Of a stretch of DNA of 64,000 bases, positions 1 to 10,127 are shown piece after piece. Position 1 is the first letter of the stretch. Every line of letters starts with the position of its first letter. The position numbers and the translations under genes were made by a program. The DNA is taken from NCBI GenBank assembly GCA_036365515.1, contig CM070873.1, forward strand, positions 45,208,157-45,272,156, given 5' to 3'. The notes under the pieces were generated by a model. That model had not been told where the DNA came from. It did no database searches and saw only the letters and a list, made by a program, of their open reading frames with translations. The DNA comes from Torymus aiolomorphi (Eukaryota; Arthropoda; Insecta; Hymenoptera; Torymidae).

Positions 1-25
1 GAGACGTGTACATGCGCTTGAAGCG

Positions 26-28
<3 letters not shown>

Positions 29-76
<48 letters not shown>
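29..76. repeat. (GA)n microsatellite
   Basis: Pure GA dinucleotide run. Arg-Glu and Ser-Leu repeat ORFs across it are translation artefacts. Confidence 0.97.
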
Positions 77-79
<3 letters not shown>

Positions 80-989
80 CAAGGAAACTTCACTTCCTCG
101 TATACAGGCATACACATATATACAAATTGCGTTCGGGGATGCATCGAGCAACGGTATTATTAATTATTATCAATTCGAGATAATTAATAATAGTCTACTG
201 CTTTGACGGACGGATGCGTGCATCGGCCTGAGTAATTTTACAAGGAGATATGTGTAAGGAGAGGCCGTGGAAAAGTTTGAGATTTATCTCCGTTTATTTG
301 CTATGAATGTAAGTGAGCGGTAAGCGAAACACTTGTGTTCTTCATTGCAGTGATTCTTCATTACGTGTATGAGTTTTATTTTAACTTTTCCTCTTATTTT
401 TTACTTTGTATTGAATAGTCGCTGACGAAATGTGAGTCTTCATGTAAAATTGCGGAGGGAGCGCGCGGCCGCGAAATTTCATTGGTTACTCGTATAGTTA
501 TTACGAACGATTGAATTTAAGAGTCGCCACGAAATATACGTTTATAGTTTTAGTTGACTTGAATGAAAGTCATTATCCGATATGTGTAAATAAAAGGAAC
601 ATTGACGCATGTATATTCATTGATAATACGCGAAAGAAATGAAGACGAAAGAAAAAAGAAATAAAGAAACGATTTTGCAAAAGTATTGTATTTTTCTTAA
701 CACTTAAGAATGGAACGAATAAGTATCAGCCAGAGCAAATAAGAGTAAATTACGTAGCTAACATAAGGATTAAAGAAGAACAAAGTATAAAAAGAAGGGA
801 GAGAGAGAGAGAACACCGAGAATAAGTCACAGAATAATCACGTAATTGTAATCCGGACAATTCGGCGGCTTTGGAGACGATCGCACGGTGCTCTCCGCGG
901 CGACATTATACGTTAACATTAGGAATTACATATATGTGGATATAAGAGAGGTATAATTGTATCATAAAGCTCTGAGAAAGAAAGAGAGC

Positions 990-990
990 G

Positions 991-1065
<75 letters not shown>
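990..1065. repeat. (GA)n microsatellite
   Basis: Uninterrupted GA run of about 75 bp. Confidence 0.97.
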
Positions 1066-1069
<4 letters not shown>

Positions 1070-1269
1070 CAGATGTGTACGTCATTATTAAATAATAAAT
1101 AAAAAAATACAGAAGCCAAGTCGATATTCGCCATACAGACACACTTGCACACGAGCGCAGCTCGCACGTCGCGCGACGATCATAAAATATATACATAAGT
1201 AAGCGCCGAGGTACGTGAAAAAGAGGAACGGAAGAGAATATAGAGTCGCGATGTGCGGACACGCCTCGG

Positions 1270-1271
<2 letters not shown>

Positions 1272-1315
<44 letters not shown>
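1272..1315. repeat. (TA)n microsatellite
   Basis: Uninterrupted TA run of about 44 bp. Confidence 0.97.
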
Positions 1316-1318
<3 letters not shown>

Positions 1319-1473
1319 ACGAAGAAAAAAAAATTAATTGATGTTTGCTATGTGTTTTTTCCTCCGAATTTTTTCGACTTCGCGCGAGCGAGCGAGAGCA
1401 TATATTTCTCTTGTACACGACGATGACGACGGAAAATTGACGGAGAGATAGGGGAATGGTTTAAGAATCGAGG

Positions 1474-1478
<5 letters not shown>

Positions 1479-1539
<61 letters not shown>
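1479..1539. repeat. (GA)n microsatellite
   Basis: Uninterrupted GA run of about 60 bp. Confidence 0.97.
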
Positions 1540-1542
<3 letters not shown>

Positions 1543-2202
1543 CGTTGGAGGGCGAAAAGCTGTCATTTCGTCCCATTAAAAGCGGTTACGTTAATGCGAT
1601 TATTATTATGACTATGCCATGGTATAATAATCTCATGAATTGTGGAATGGATCTATTTATGAATCCGTCGATCGTTGATGTAATCAAACGTGTTCTAAAT
1701 GAATTTTAATAGAACACTTTAAAACCGACTACTGTATTTTATTATTGCCCATGAAATTCCTTGTAGACATAGATTTCCACGTTCTAACAGCAACAATGAA
1801 TTATTTTATTTTAATATTTTTTTTAGTCAATTATTATTCATTATATTTTTCACAGTAAATATTTATAATATAGGTACTGTTGAAATAGTTAACCAGTATT
1901 TTTTTTTTGTTAAAAATAAGTACCTATTATAATTTATGTGCATTCATTGGTACAACATTATTTTAGCTTTTAGAATAGTATATTATGATTTAAAACGTTG
2001 TTATTACATTTACAAAAAAAAAATTTTCTAGAGCTCTTTTAACGACTTAAGATAGTAATGGTATAATTTAAATTTCTGTTTCATCCTTTTTATTTTAATG
2101 TATATTATTCTGAATATAATTATTTTAATTTTTCACTATACCCTGGTCGAAAGTACTACTTTCCCTCCCGGCTCAGAAACGCGAATGTGGTATTTTCGGC
2201 CC

Positions 2203-2343
2203 GGGTATGGGGAAAAATCGTATACGCAACACGGATATAAAGACAGCCACCGTTTGCCACCCTCGCCTTCGGCTCGGGTGGCAATTTACACCTACTCTGG
2301 ACTGGCCAACTCTTTACCTTCCTAGTTGCGCAATATACTATTT
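2203..2343. repeat. Hairpin element, TACTATTT-end family (copy 1)
   Basis: Imperfect palindrome. The left end reads GTATACGCAAC and the right end GTTGCGCAATATACTATTT. The arms meet at a loop with CGCCTTCGGCTCG. A second module just upstream (about 2140-2205, with CGAAAGTACTACTT) recurs in front of copies at about 6,710 and 29,670. Copies with other arms are at 2588, 6780, 7228, 7755, 25988, 29737, 39890 and 45408. Function unknown. Confidence 0.6.
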
Positions 2344-2587
2344 CCTCGCTACAACGGATCTTTGTAAATTTGTTCTCTTAGTTGCAAATTATATATATTA
2401 TGGCTTTTGGACCTGTTTAGGTGGATATAAATAACTTTTTAAGTTTTAAAGGAGCACATGTTTGAAATAAGCTGTTCAAATGAAAACTAAAATACAGTGA
2501 TTTGTAATTGGATTATGCACGACTGCAAATACACGGTCCCCTACCTAACTTTCATCTACATAAAAAGGCCCTGTCATGCACTCGTTA

Positions 2588-2755
2588 AAAATATACGGTG
2601 TGTAACACGGGAAGAAGAGCTATTTCAGAGTCGGGTGAGGTGTCTTCAGCTCTCGTCTTCGTTTCGAGCCTTCGTCTCGACTCCAACTCGTGCTGAACAC
2701 CTCACCCTCGCTTGAAATAGCTCATTTTCCACCTTGTTGCACAATGTACTATTTT
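2588..2755. repeat. Hairpin element, TACTATTT-end family (copy 2)
   Basis: Palindrome with arms GAGCTATTTCAGAG...GGTGAGGTGT and ACACCTCACC...TTGAAATAGCTC. The right end, TTGCACAATGTACTATTT, matches the other copies although the arms differ. The loop carries CTTCG/TCGAG words. Confidence 0.55.
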
Positions 2756-3060
2756 ACGCGCATTGAAATAAAGGCAATGCTATCAAATACATAACAAGAA
2801 AGTTTCATGTGACTGATCACTCGATGTAGTTGTAGTGAGCTCAAATGAGGTAAGAAATAAATATATCTTAAAATATTTTTTTTATAACAATGTTGGTAAT
2901 TATTTAAAATCAAAACTATAACTATTTGGAAACTAATGAAATCATTTTGGACCATGTGCATAGTAGTTTAGCTCTGAAATCATGCAAAAATATTAACAAA
3001 AGCTATAAACAACGACTAGATAGAAAAGGCAACAGCAAAGCTACAAAATGCAAAAAAATT

Positions 3061-3142
3061 CGCAGTCGGTAGGACTCGAACCTACGCTCCCAGAGGGAAT
3101 CTGATTTCTAGTCAGACGCCTTAACCACTCGGCCACGACTGC
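3061..3142 (-). tRNA. tRNA-Ser (anticodon AGA)
   Basis: An 82-nt cloverleaf with the class II (long variable arm) layout of serine tRNA. The A box starts TGGCCGAGTGG, the anticodon stem TCTGA/TCAGA closes the loop CTAGAAA with anticodon AGA, and the B box is GGTTCGAGTCC. The acceptor stem GCAGTCG/CGACTGC pairs. No intron and no encoded CCA. A T-run follows on the minus strand (A-run about 3052-3058), as expected for a Pol III terminator. It lies head to head with an essentially identical copy at 3380-3461, so both probably work and arose by inverted duplication. Confidence 0.95.
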
Positions 3143-3379
3143 TGTTACACTGAACATCGCTCAAGCTCAGAAAAATCAACAAATTTCTACCGAAGTGAAA
3201 GTAGAACTGCTTGCGCAATGGCTAATCGTAGGCGATTTTATTTTGTTCTAGCATAGCGAGTATCTATGTAGTGAGTCAAAAATTTCACCGTTGGATTTCT
3301 ACCTTACCGACTGTGCGCGGCGCACAGTGGCAGGCGGACAGTGGCCTTGTAGCGCCATTACAGCGAGGTGAGCCGTCGA

Positions 3380-3461
3380 GCAGTCGTGGCCGAGTGGTTA
3401 AGGCGTCTGACTAGAAATCAGATTCCCTCTGGGAGCGTAGGTTCGAGTCCTACCGACTGCG
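3380..3461 (+). tRNA. tRNA-Ser (anticodon AGA)
   Basis: Same 82-nt sequence as the minus-strand copy at 3061-3142, with intact A and B boxes, anticodon AGA, a long variable arm and a 3' oligo-T stop signal. The two genes are divergently transcribed with about 237 bp between their 5' ends. That spacer does not continue the inverted repeat visibly beyond the tRNA bodies. Confidence 0.95.
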
Positions 3462-3464
3462 AAG

Positions 3465-3470
3465 TTTTTT
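3465..3470 (+). terminator. Pol III oligo-T terminator of tRNA-Ser
   Basis: Run of six T beginning four bases after the tRNA 3' end, the usual RNA polymerase III stop. Confidence 0.8.
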
Positions 3471-3528
3471 CTTTTCCCGATGAAAATTATTTTTTTTAGT
3501 TGCTTTGTGGATGTTTCTTATGAATGGG

Positions 3529-3681
3529 GACGTGTTCTTGTTTATGCACATACTGATTGTGCACATATTAATTGTGCACACTTTAACATTGGTATATATC
3601 TATATATATAGATCTGTACCAATGCTATCTGTGCACAATAAATATGTGCACAATCCTTATGTGCACAAACAAGAACATGCC
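3529..3681. mobile_element. 153-bp MITE with 8-bp TSD
   Basis: Near-complete palindrome. Left end GACGTGTTCTTGTTTATGCAC pairs with right end GTGCACAAACAAGAACATGCC, and both arms contain repeated TGTGCACA words. It is flanked by the direct repeat TGAATGGG (3521-3528 and 3682-3689). An 8-bp TSD is typical of hAT-type (or P-type) transposition, so this is probably a non-autonomous hAT-like MITE. No coding capacity. Confidence 0.85.
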
Positions 3682-3689
3682 TGAATGGG

Positions 3690-5147
3690 TATAATTTTAT
3701 AGTGATTTTATAAATAACAATTCTTTTCTTTAACGAATTTTTATAGTCATAGTTACCTGCTTCTACTATTTCTCTTATGCAGTTTTAACGTTTGAGTGTA
3801 TATAGGAAATTTCAGTATACTTTTTAAACCTAAATTAACAAACAAAAACTGATATTTAGAGGGCATGATACTTAATTGTCACGAAATGAGTTAACTATAT
3901 AATTTTTCAACGATATAATAGAACATTTTCTTTCGCCATGACGTACTTTAGCTTTGCACAAAGTTTCCAGTCAATATTTTAAAATATATGAAAATGTCAT
4001 TAATAAAATTTTATACTATTTCAGTCACTAAAAAAAAAATTATTCTTTAATGTTTTATAATTTTGTAAGAGATTAGAATATACAATTGCGGAGGGCGATA
4101 GAATTATGATTTTTAATTTAAAAAAAATATTATTTACTATCGTTAAAACTGCTCAACCACATTACTTAAAAATTTATTAGTTCACTTAATTGGCATTTAA
4201 AATTGTTTTAGTATTTCAATACATTTTGTAATTCGGTGCAATGAATGCTCCTCCCCATTTCATGTAGAGCTGGAAAAGTTACTTTTTTGGCAAAGGAAAA
4301 CCACCGGGGAAGTTTCCGTTGTTCCGCTTTCGAAATTTTTTGATTTTTGGCACGTTTTGTGCAGAAATAAAGTTGGCCAACTCTTACAAAGAAACCGGAA
4401 ATTAACGTTGGGGAAAGCGCGTAAAGAGCGAATCGCCGTTACATATAGTTCCTTAATTTGGTGTTATTCCATCAATTAAGTCGGCGACACTGAATTGTGC
4501 AAATCGGGCGCATTGACAGTGATTAAAATCCGTACCCGCGGCTCAGATTGGTGTTAATAGCCGGCCTTATCACTCGACGACGTGCAAAGGCAATTACACC
4601 GAAGAGAAGCTGGAGCGAAAAATGTTCGGGCTATTCGGGACGCGCGTTTATTCGAGATTTATTTATAGGTTTGATATAAATTTTCTTTTCGTCGTGAAAG
4701 ACAGATACGATCGAGCGTGCCGCCGTCGCCGTGGGATTAGAGGTGGCGACGAGGCTGGCGCCAAAAGATTCGAATTTTTTGTTCTGCAATGGGCGCGCTC
4801 GACGAAGCGGAAAAAGTTGAAAGATTAGTCGGTTTGTTGACCTCGCGATAATGTGTGCCGCTTCGTTGTATTTTTATCGCGCTCGTTTGCTCTTTTGAAG
4901 AAACAATGTAAATTACGCCTTCTTCAGTGTGCGTGCGTTAAGTATTTTATTTCTGAATGGAAAAAGCGCACACCTAAAGTGTTGTAAATAATTTTGTACT
5001 GTTAGATATCAGACAAAACATTCGTATGAGAAAGCAAAGAAATGTCATTATTACAAACACATCCGTGAAATAGTATATTATAGACCAAGGGAATATCGCT
5101 TCCTAGTGAAATATACAACATTTTCGCATACGCGGCAGAAAGTTACT
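3690..5147. other. AT-rich DNA, nothing recognised
   Basis: No ORF with recognisable homology. The ORF at 4622-4828 has no domain I know and lies in an ordinary stretch, so it is not called a gene. Confidence 0.6.
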
Positions 5148-5278
5148 TTGTGTTTAATCCCTGATTTCAGTCACTTGGAGACGGCGCTAGTTGGGAGTAA
5201 AGTAGAGAAATGCGCATGCGCGTGGCAGTTTATAGCACACGTGGCGTTTTATTCCCTAAAATCAGGGATTAAACGCAA
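5148..5278. mobile_element. 131-bp MITE with 4-bp TSD TACT
   Basis: TIRs of about 22 bp: TTGTGTTTAATCCCTGATTT at the left and the near-exact inverse ending GGGATTAAACGCAA at the right. The direct repeat TACT lies immediately outside both ends (5144-5147 and 5279-5282). No coding potential. Confidence 0.75.
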
Positions 5279-5282
5279 TACT

Positions 5283-6700
5283 TAATGTCCGAACCAACCA
5301 ACTCTTCACTTCACGGCGCTCCTCTATACACTTGGACGATGCACTTAACCCTCCATCCTGTTACTTACGCGCGCGCACGCGCCAGACAGAACGTAATCCG
5401 GCAAAATGCAGACAATCGGACAATGATATGCTATATGGGCATGTGGCGCGCGCGTGATTTATGTGGAGCGTTACGTCCCCACGTCGAAATATTGCAAATA
5501 CATCTAGGCCAGTCGGAGACGCGAACGAGCACGCCGACGAAGATCGGGAGCCCTCGATAAAATCAGCAGTAGTTCACGCGTCTTTGTCTGGATCTTTGTG
5601 CGATCGCAGAGGCAGGAAGTGTTGGTGTTTTTCGCGATCGGGCAGTGAGTGAGTAATTTCGAGATAGCGCTTTGTGAGGAAGAGTAAGAGTAAGAGAGTA
5701 TACGTATTATATACGTGTGATTGCTGATGATTTTTTGGTGTATCAAAATGAGAGAAAACCGTGCTGATTAAAAAAATTGAAAATATTCTCATCCACGGTT
5801 AACTGAATGTAGTAGAACTGGCACGTATATATCCAATTGTCTAAATTGAAAGCACATTCTCTGCGAACCGAGACTCGTTTATACAGCCTATATGCACCTG
5901 CATGCATACGTGCATTTAATAACGACGCTTTATTGCATAACTTCATATTGGCGCACCGTTTGTGCGATTTTTTCGAGTGCCAAAAACGGCGTTTTATTAA
6001 AAAATATTCATTTTTCAAATTTCTTGAAATTTGATTTTTTTTTCGGCAATTTATTTGTTGGCCTTTTAAATAAATGACCAAGCATTTATTCGAAAAAATA
6101 AAAAATAATTTTAATAAATGTTTTTTCATTAAAACCTTTTGCCATAAATCGCATTGAATTCTTTATACGAATGACAAGACTACATATCACGGGTAAGAAA
6201 CTTTTACGCGCCACTCATCACCTGCCTCCAATAAAAATCTCATCACTATACCTATATAAATCCCATAACCACACAACCGCACTCAATCGACAAAAGTGGC
6301 TTGTATAATATACAAAATGAAGCACAATGCACGATGCAGTGGTAGCGCGCCTCCAATCACGTGGGCCTCGAATCGGTATCGGGCCGCGTCCACGTGCAGA
6401 CACGGAAAATTTTCCCCCTTCGTCGTGAATCATTTATGTATATTATGCTATATGTGTGGGAGAGATGTATCATTGCGTGCAATTGAGAGCAATCGAGAGG
6501 TTCTGTTTGTTGGCTTTTGAAATTCGGGTTTGCTCGGATTACACGAGATTGTTGAATGCGTATCTTTTGTTTTTGAGGGATTAGGTGATGAAGTGGATGA
6601 TTGCTGAGTGTTGATGAGATTTGGTAGATTTTGAAGGGTCGTATTTATCTGATTATGATTATGGGATTTGATAGAATAATGAGTTATACAATAATTGGTT
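5283..6700. other. No gene recognised
   Basis: Mixed-composition DNA with several short ORFs on both strands. None has a recognisable domain, and they overlap in several frames. Unannotated untranslated exons of a host gene cannot be excluded. Confidence 0.5.
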
Positions 6701-6880
6701 TTTTGCCGAGCGGACCGAAAATACTACTTTTGTTCTTGGCGCCCGATCGCGAAGGTTGTATTTTCGGCCTCTCAAGGAAAAATTAGTATATTACGCAACT
6801 ATAGGGAGCTAAAGAGTTGTCCAGTCCAGAGCACGTGTAAATTGCCACCCGAGCCGAAGGCGAGGAGGACCACCTTGAAT
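6700..6880. repeat. Partial hairpin element, TACTATTT-end family (copy 3)
   Basis: Starts with the GACCGAAAATACTACTT module, then TTAGTATATTACGCAAC and half of the hairpin up to the loop CGAGCCGAAGGCGAGG. The second arm is replaced by unrelated sequence. Confidence 0.5.
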
Positions 6881-7039
6881 AAAAAAAGAAAAAATACTCT
6901 GTCCGGTTTTACCCTAACCTAAAGTATCCGATTTTAACCCCAAAGTTCGAAAAAACTAATTATTCATTTTTTGTACCACAAGCACGATTTTCGGGTTTTT
7001 TGAACCTATTAATAGAGCCGAAAGCGACCGCTTGTCGAC

Positions 7040-7155
7040 CAGCAGGCGGAAAAAATTGAAAAGTGCCCGCTGCTCGCCGTAACGGGCGGTAAAAATCGAA
7101 AAGCGCCCGCTGCTCGCAGTAGCGGGCGTTAAAAAATCGAAAAGCGCTCGCTGTC
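7040..7155. repeat. Short tandem hairpin repeat
   Basis: About three units of the pattern AAAAATCGAAAAGCGCCCGC followed by TGCTCGC and a GCGGGCG return arm. Each unit can fold on itself (CGCCCGCTGC with GTAGCGGGCG). Confidence 0.6.
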
Positions 7156-7227
7156 GTTTTTGAATGGAGTTTTCAAGATTGTTTAAGAAAATCATCGATA
7201 TTTTGAAAAAACGCAAAAATCTATACT

Positions 7228-7345
7228 TGCGGTACAAAAAATATGGTGTGCACCAAGGGCTAAGTGGGTTTTTGACCTCGTGTGGTCCCACACTCAGTCT
7301 AAAAAGATCCACTTTACGCCCTTGGCACACAATACACTATTTTGC
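7228..7345. repeat. Hairpin element, TACTATTT-end family (copy 4)
   Basis: Arms TGTGCACCAAGGGC and GCCCTTGGCACACAA, ending ACACTATTTT. The loop is GACCTCGTGTGGTC. Same architecture as the other copies, with a different arm sequence. Confidence 0.55.
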
Positions 7346-7754
7346 AATTAAAAGTAAAATTGAGAAACGGAATTACCCTTATTTATTTATTATAACATAA
7401 ATAATAAGGTTATTTACTTATTGAAAGAATATGTTGCTTATAGGAAGATTATACACGCTGTGACTGTTGCGATGAACACGGTTTTGCGAGCTAAGAAGTC
7501 TTTGACCTCTTCTAAAGTGAACACGAGGCTATTTTTGACATGCTGATCATATACAAAATAATAATAGAAACATTCTCAAAGAGAGATGCCATAGCTATTA
7601 TATAGATCGCACTAGTAGTAATCCGGAAATTGAGAATTCCAATTTTGCCCCAGTAACCGGTTTTACTCCAATCTCCCCTATCCATTTTTTGTCGAAATCG
7701 GTTTATACCACTCTAACCTCAAAATCACAACTTTGGTATGATTTTTCGGCGCTC

Positions 7755-7890
7755 GTGGTATAAAATACCGTTCGAAACGAGTGCGGAAGTGATTATTTAC
7801 TTCATGTGACTTTTCGCACTCGCTTCGCTCGTGCGTCACATGAAGTAAATCATCACCTTCCGCACCAGTGTCGAAATGTACTATTTTTTA
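7755..7890. repeat. Hairpin element, TACTATTT-end family (copy 5)
   Basis: Arms ACTTCATGTGAC and GTCACATGAAGT with outer arms TTCGAAACGAGTGCGGAAG and CTTCCGCACCAGTGTCGAA, ending ATGTACTATTTTT. The loop reads CACTCGCTTCGCTCGTG. Confidence 0.6.
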
Positions 7891-8455
7891 TAGCGATATC
7901 TCCATTTTTTAAATTTTATTTATCCATTTTTTTTACAATTTTAAGTTAATATCGTTCATATAATTTATGATTTATGGAGAATAAAATTCTACACAATTAG
8001 AGAAAAAAGTTCCCTTATAAAAATATCCTATAGAAAATCTTGTAGGAAATGCTATAGGAAATCCTGTAGGCATTCCGTAGAAATCCTATAGGAATCCTAT
8101 AGGATACTCTATAGGCAGTCCTATATGATATAGGAAGTTCTATAGGAAATCCTATGTGAATTTCGCGCTTTTCCTGTAGGAAATCCTATAGGAAATTTTA
8201 TAGGAAATTCTGTAGGTAATTCTGTAGGAAAAACTGTAGACAATTTTACATGGAAAATCCTGCAGGGAATTCTGGGGTATTTTCGTGAAAACAGTTTATA
8301 GAGGTTTAGCATCTTATTTAGCGCTGTAACATCGCACAGCAGAATCAGTGGCAAACAGTCCTAGGTAAGGAGTTGCACCTAGGGTCTGCCGTGCACGACT
8401 GCCGGCGCTTACCGATTAAAGCCCAATGAGCTCAGATATCAAAATCAAGGTAATC

Positions 8456-9049
8456 CTTGTCACATTGACTCTCCGTAAAGTCGTTCAAACGGAAAGAAAG
8501 AAAGAAAGAAGGGATGGTGGGGGCCCCCTCCGTCGCCCCCTACCAGTGAGGTACAGCCTGCCCGGATCACCGTCCAGGAGCCCCTTACGTAGAAATGAAT
8601 CCACGTAGGAGGAGCCTGGGCGATTCCAGTTACCTCTCCTTAAAGAAGGAAATCAAAAAGAGGAAGTTGTGCGTTACCCTGTGAGGGCATTTCCACACTA
8701 TCAGAAGTTATAGAGCAAAAACGGTTGTATGGCTGGACTACTATGTGGAGTGTAGAATGGGGAAAAACCTCGCTAGGAGTAAAAACCCATTAGTCGTTCA
8801 AACGGTTGAATCTCATGGCTTTACATACCCTCGCGGTTACAATGTGTTTATGAGAGTCCCGACTGCTGCGCTGCGCTGCGACATGCGGTAGAAGCTTGCT
8901 TCTCCAGAGCCTCGTTTATGTATGTTCGTTGCTATGCCGCTATGGGGCGCAGCAGTCGGGACTCTCATAAACACATTGGAACCGTGAGGGTATGTAAAGC
9001 CATGAGATTCAACCGTTTGAACGACTTTACGGAGAGTCAATGTGACAAG
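8456..9049. mobile_element. 594-bp foldback MITE nested in the left Polinton TIR
   Basis: Perfect TIRs of about 37 bp begin CTTGTCACATTGACTCTCCG and end in the inverse GGAGAGTCAATGTGACAAG. A second inverted pair inside (about 8790-8870 and 8945-9040, with AACGGTTGAATCTCATGGC) makes most of the right half a hairpin. The right Polinton TIR lacks it and reads ATCCTTGTCAGTAGTAGG at the equivalent site. It therefore inserted in one TIR only, or left a scar in the other. No coding region is convincing. Confidence 0.8.
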
Positions 9050-9180
9050 AGTAGTAGGGGCAGCGCGGCTACCGCGCCAGCGCGGCTACCGCGCCAGAGC
9101 GGCTCCCGCGCCACTTACCCACCGAGCACTACTTACCGTCCGTCGGTAAGGTAGGGTGCAAAGTCACCATGCGAGAGGCC

Positions 9181-9627
9181 CGGTAGAGGGCGCATTGAAC
9201 ATTTACTCCATCGATAAAATGTGTACGTATGTCATGTTGCAGGGGGCATGGGGCCCTCATGTGATGTTATGTTGTAAGTGAATATAGAATATTTTTATAA
9301 TATTCATATAGTGTTTAAATTTGTTAATTATAAGTAGTCTTATATTCCGCGCCAGCCCGGTTGTAGAGGGCGCATTGAACATTTACTCCATCGATAAAAT
9401 GCATACGTATGTCATGTTGCAGGGGGCATGGGGCCCTCATGTGATGTTATGTTGTAAGTGAATATAGAATATTTTTATAATATTCATATAGTGTTTAAAT
9501 TTGTTAATTATAAGTAGTCTTATATTCCGCGCCAGCCCGGTTGTAGAGGGCGCATTGAACATTTACTCCATCGATAAAATGCATACGTATGTCATGTTGC
9601 AGGGGCATGGGGCCCTCATATGATGTT
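9181..9627. repeat. 180-bp tandem subrepeat in the left TIR
   Basis: About 2.5 copies with exact 180-bp spacing (unit marker AGAGGGCGCATTGAACATTT at about 9185, 9365 and 9545). The same array lies inverted in the right TIR. Confidence 0.95.
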
Positions 9628-9695
9628 CAGAGGGTATGCTATATCCATTGTGAATATTTATGATGATATCAACACATTTTTATCCCATTCACTTA

Positions 9696-9941
9696 CTACT
9701 TAAATCTTTTATAATCTTGTTGTTGGGGAAAGGATTGAGTGTTAGTAGAATATTTACTAGTATTATTTTTCCACGCTGATTCATTTTTTTTACTATCGTC
9801 AGATAGTCTGGTGTATGAAATCGTGTTTGAACCAGTAAAATTTTTCCATTGGGACTCAGGCTTTTGTTTTTCTTTCTGACTATTGTCAGAAAGTTTGCTG
9901 TATGGAATGTTGCTACTACTAGTACTATTTGACTGACCCAT
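9696..9941 (-). CDS. Possible small Polinton ORF, Ser/Asn/Lys-rich
   Basis: An 81-codon ORF, the first reading frame inside the left TIR. It is low in complexity and contains an internal duplication: the segment with YSKLSDNSQKEKQ is repeated as YTRLSDDSKKNES. I recognise no domain. A second frame on the same strand is open over nearly the same stretch (to 9958), so coding is uncertain. It is either a fast-evolving accessory gene or a duplicated non-coding segment. Confidence 0.3.
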   Translation of the reverse strand: MGQSNSTSSSNIPYSKLSDNSQKEKQKPESQWKNFTGSNTISYTRLSDDSKKNESAWKNNTSKYSTNTQSFPQQQDYKRFK

Positions 9942-10127
9942 TTTGTTGATTGTTTCAATTAGACTGAGGTAATTTTAGAATTTATGTGATTTATAAACAC
10001 AACTTATTTCTTAAAACTTAAGAGAAAAAGGAGGGGATAAAAAGATAGGTAATAAAAAGATAATTCAATTTTTTTATAATTTATTTATTTTTCATAATTT
10101 ACAAACAAATGATACATATATAAATTT

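Larger units (their letters stand above)
77..2140. other. AT-rich DNA without a recognisable gene, with three microsatellites
   Basis: No reading frame here resembles a protein. It holds two long GA tracts (about 990-1065 and 1479-1539) and a TA tract (about 1272-1315). The long Ser-Leu ORFs on the minus strand are readings through the GA tracts. Confidence 0.7.
8012..9627. repeat. Left terminal inverted repeat of the Polinton
   Basis: Matches 24,490-25,603 in inverse orientation. The outer part (8017-8260) is an array of CTATAGGAAATC-like near-palindromic words. The middle has GC-rich CGCGGCTACCGCGCCAG repeats (9060-9115). The inner part is a 180-bp tandem repeat. A 594-bp MITE (8456-9049) interrupts only this copy. 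ORFs on both strands here are by-products of the repeats. Confidence 0.9.

Noticed and set aside
4622..4828. Possible small host gene
   Set aside because: 68 codons, no known domain and no splice or promoter support.
8121..8354. A small protein encoded in both Polinton TIRs (also 25260-25487)
   Set aside because: The reading frame follows the CTATAGG word array, whose repeats give the FPTELPTEF pattern. It is a by-product of the TIR.
9181..9627. CRISPR-like array
   Set aside because: Units are 180 bp, contiguous and without spacers, in a eukaryotic transposon TIR.
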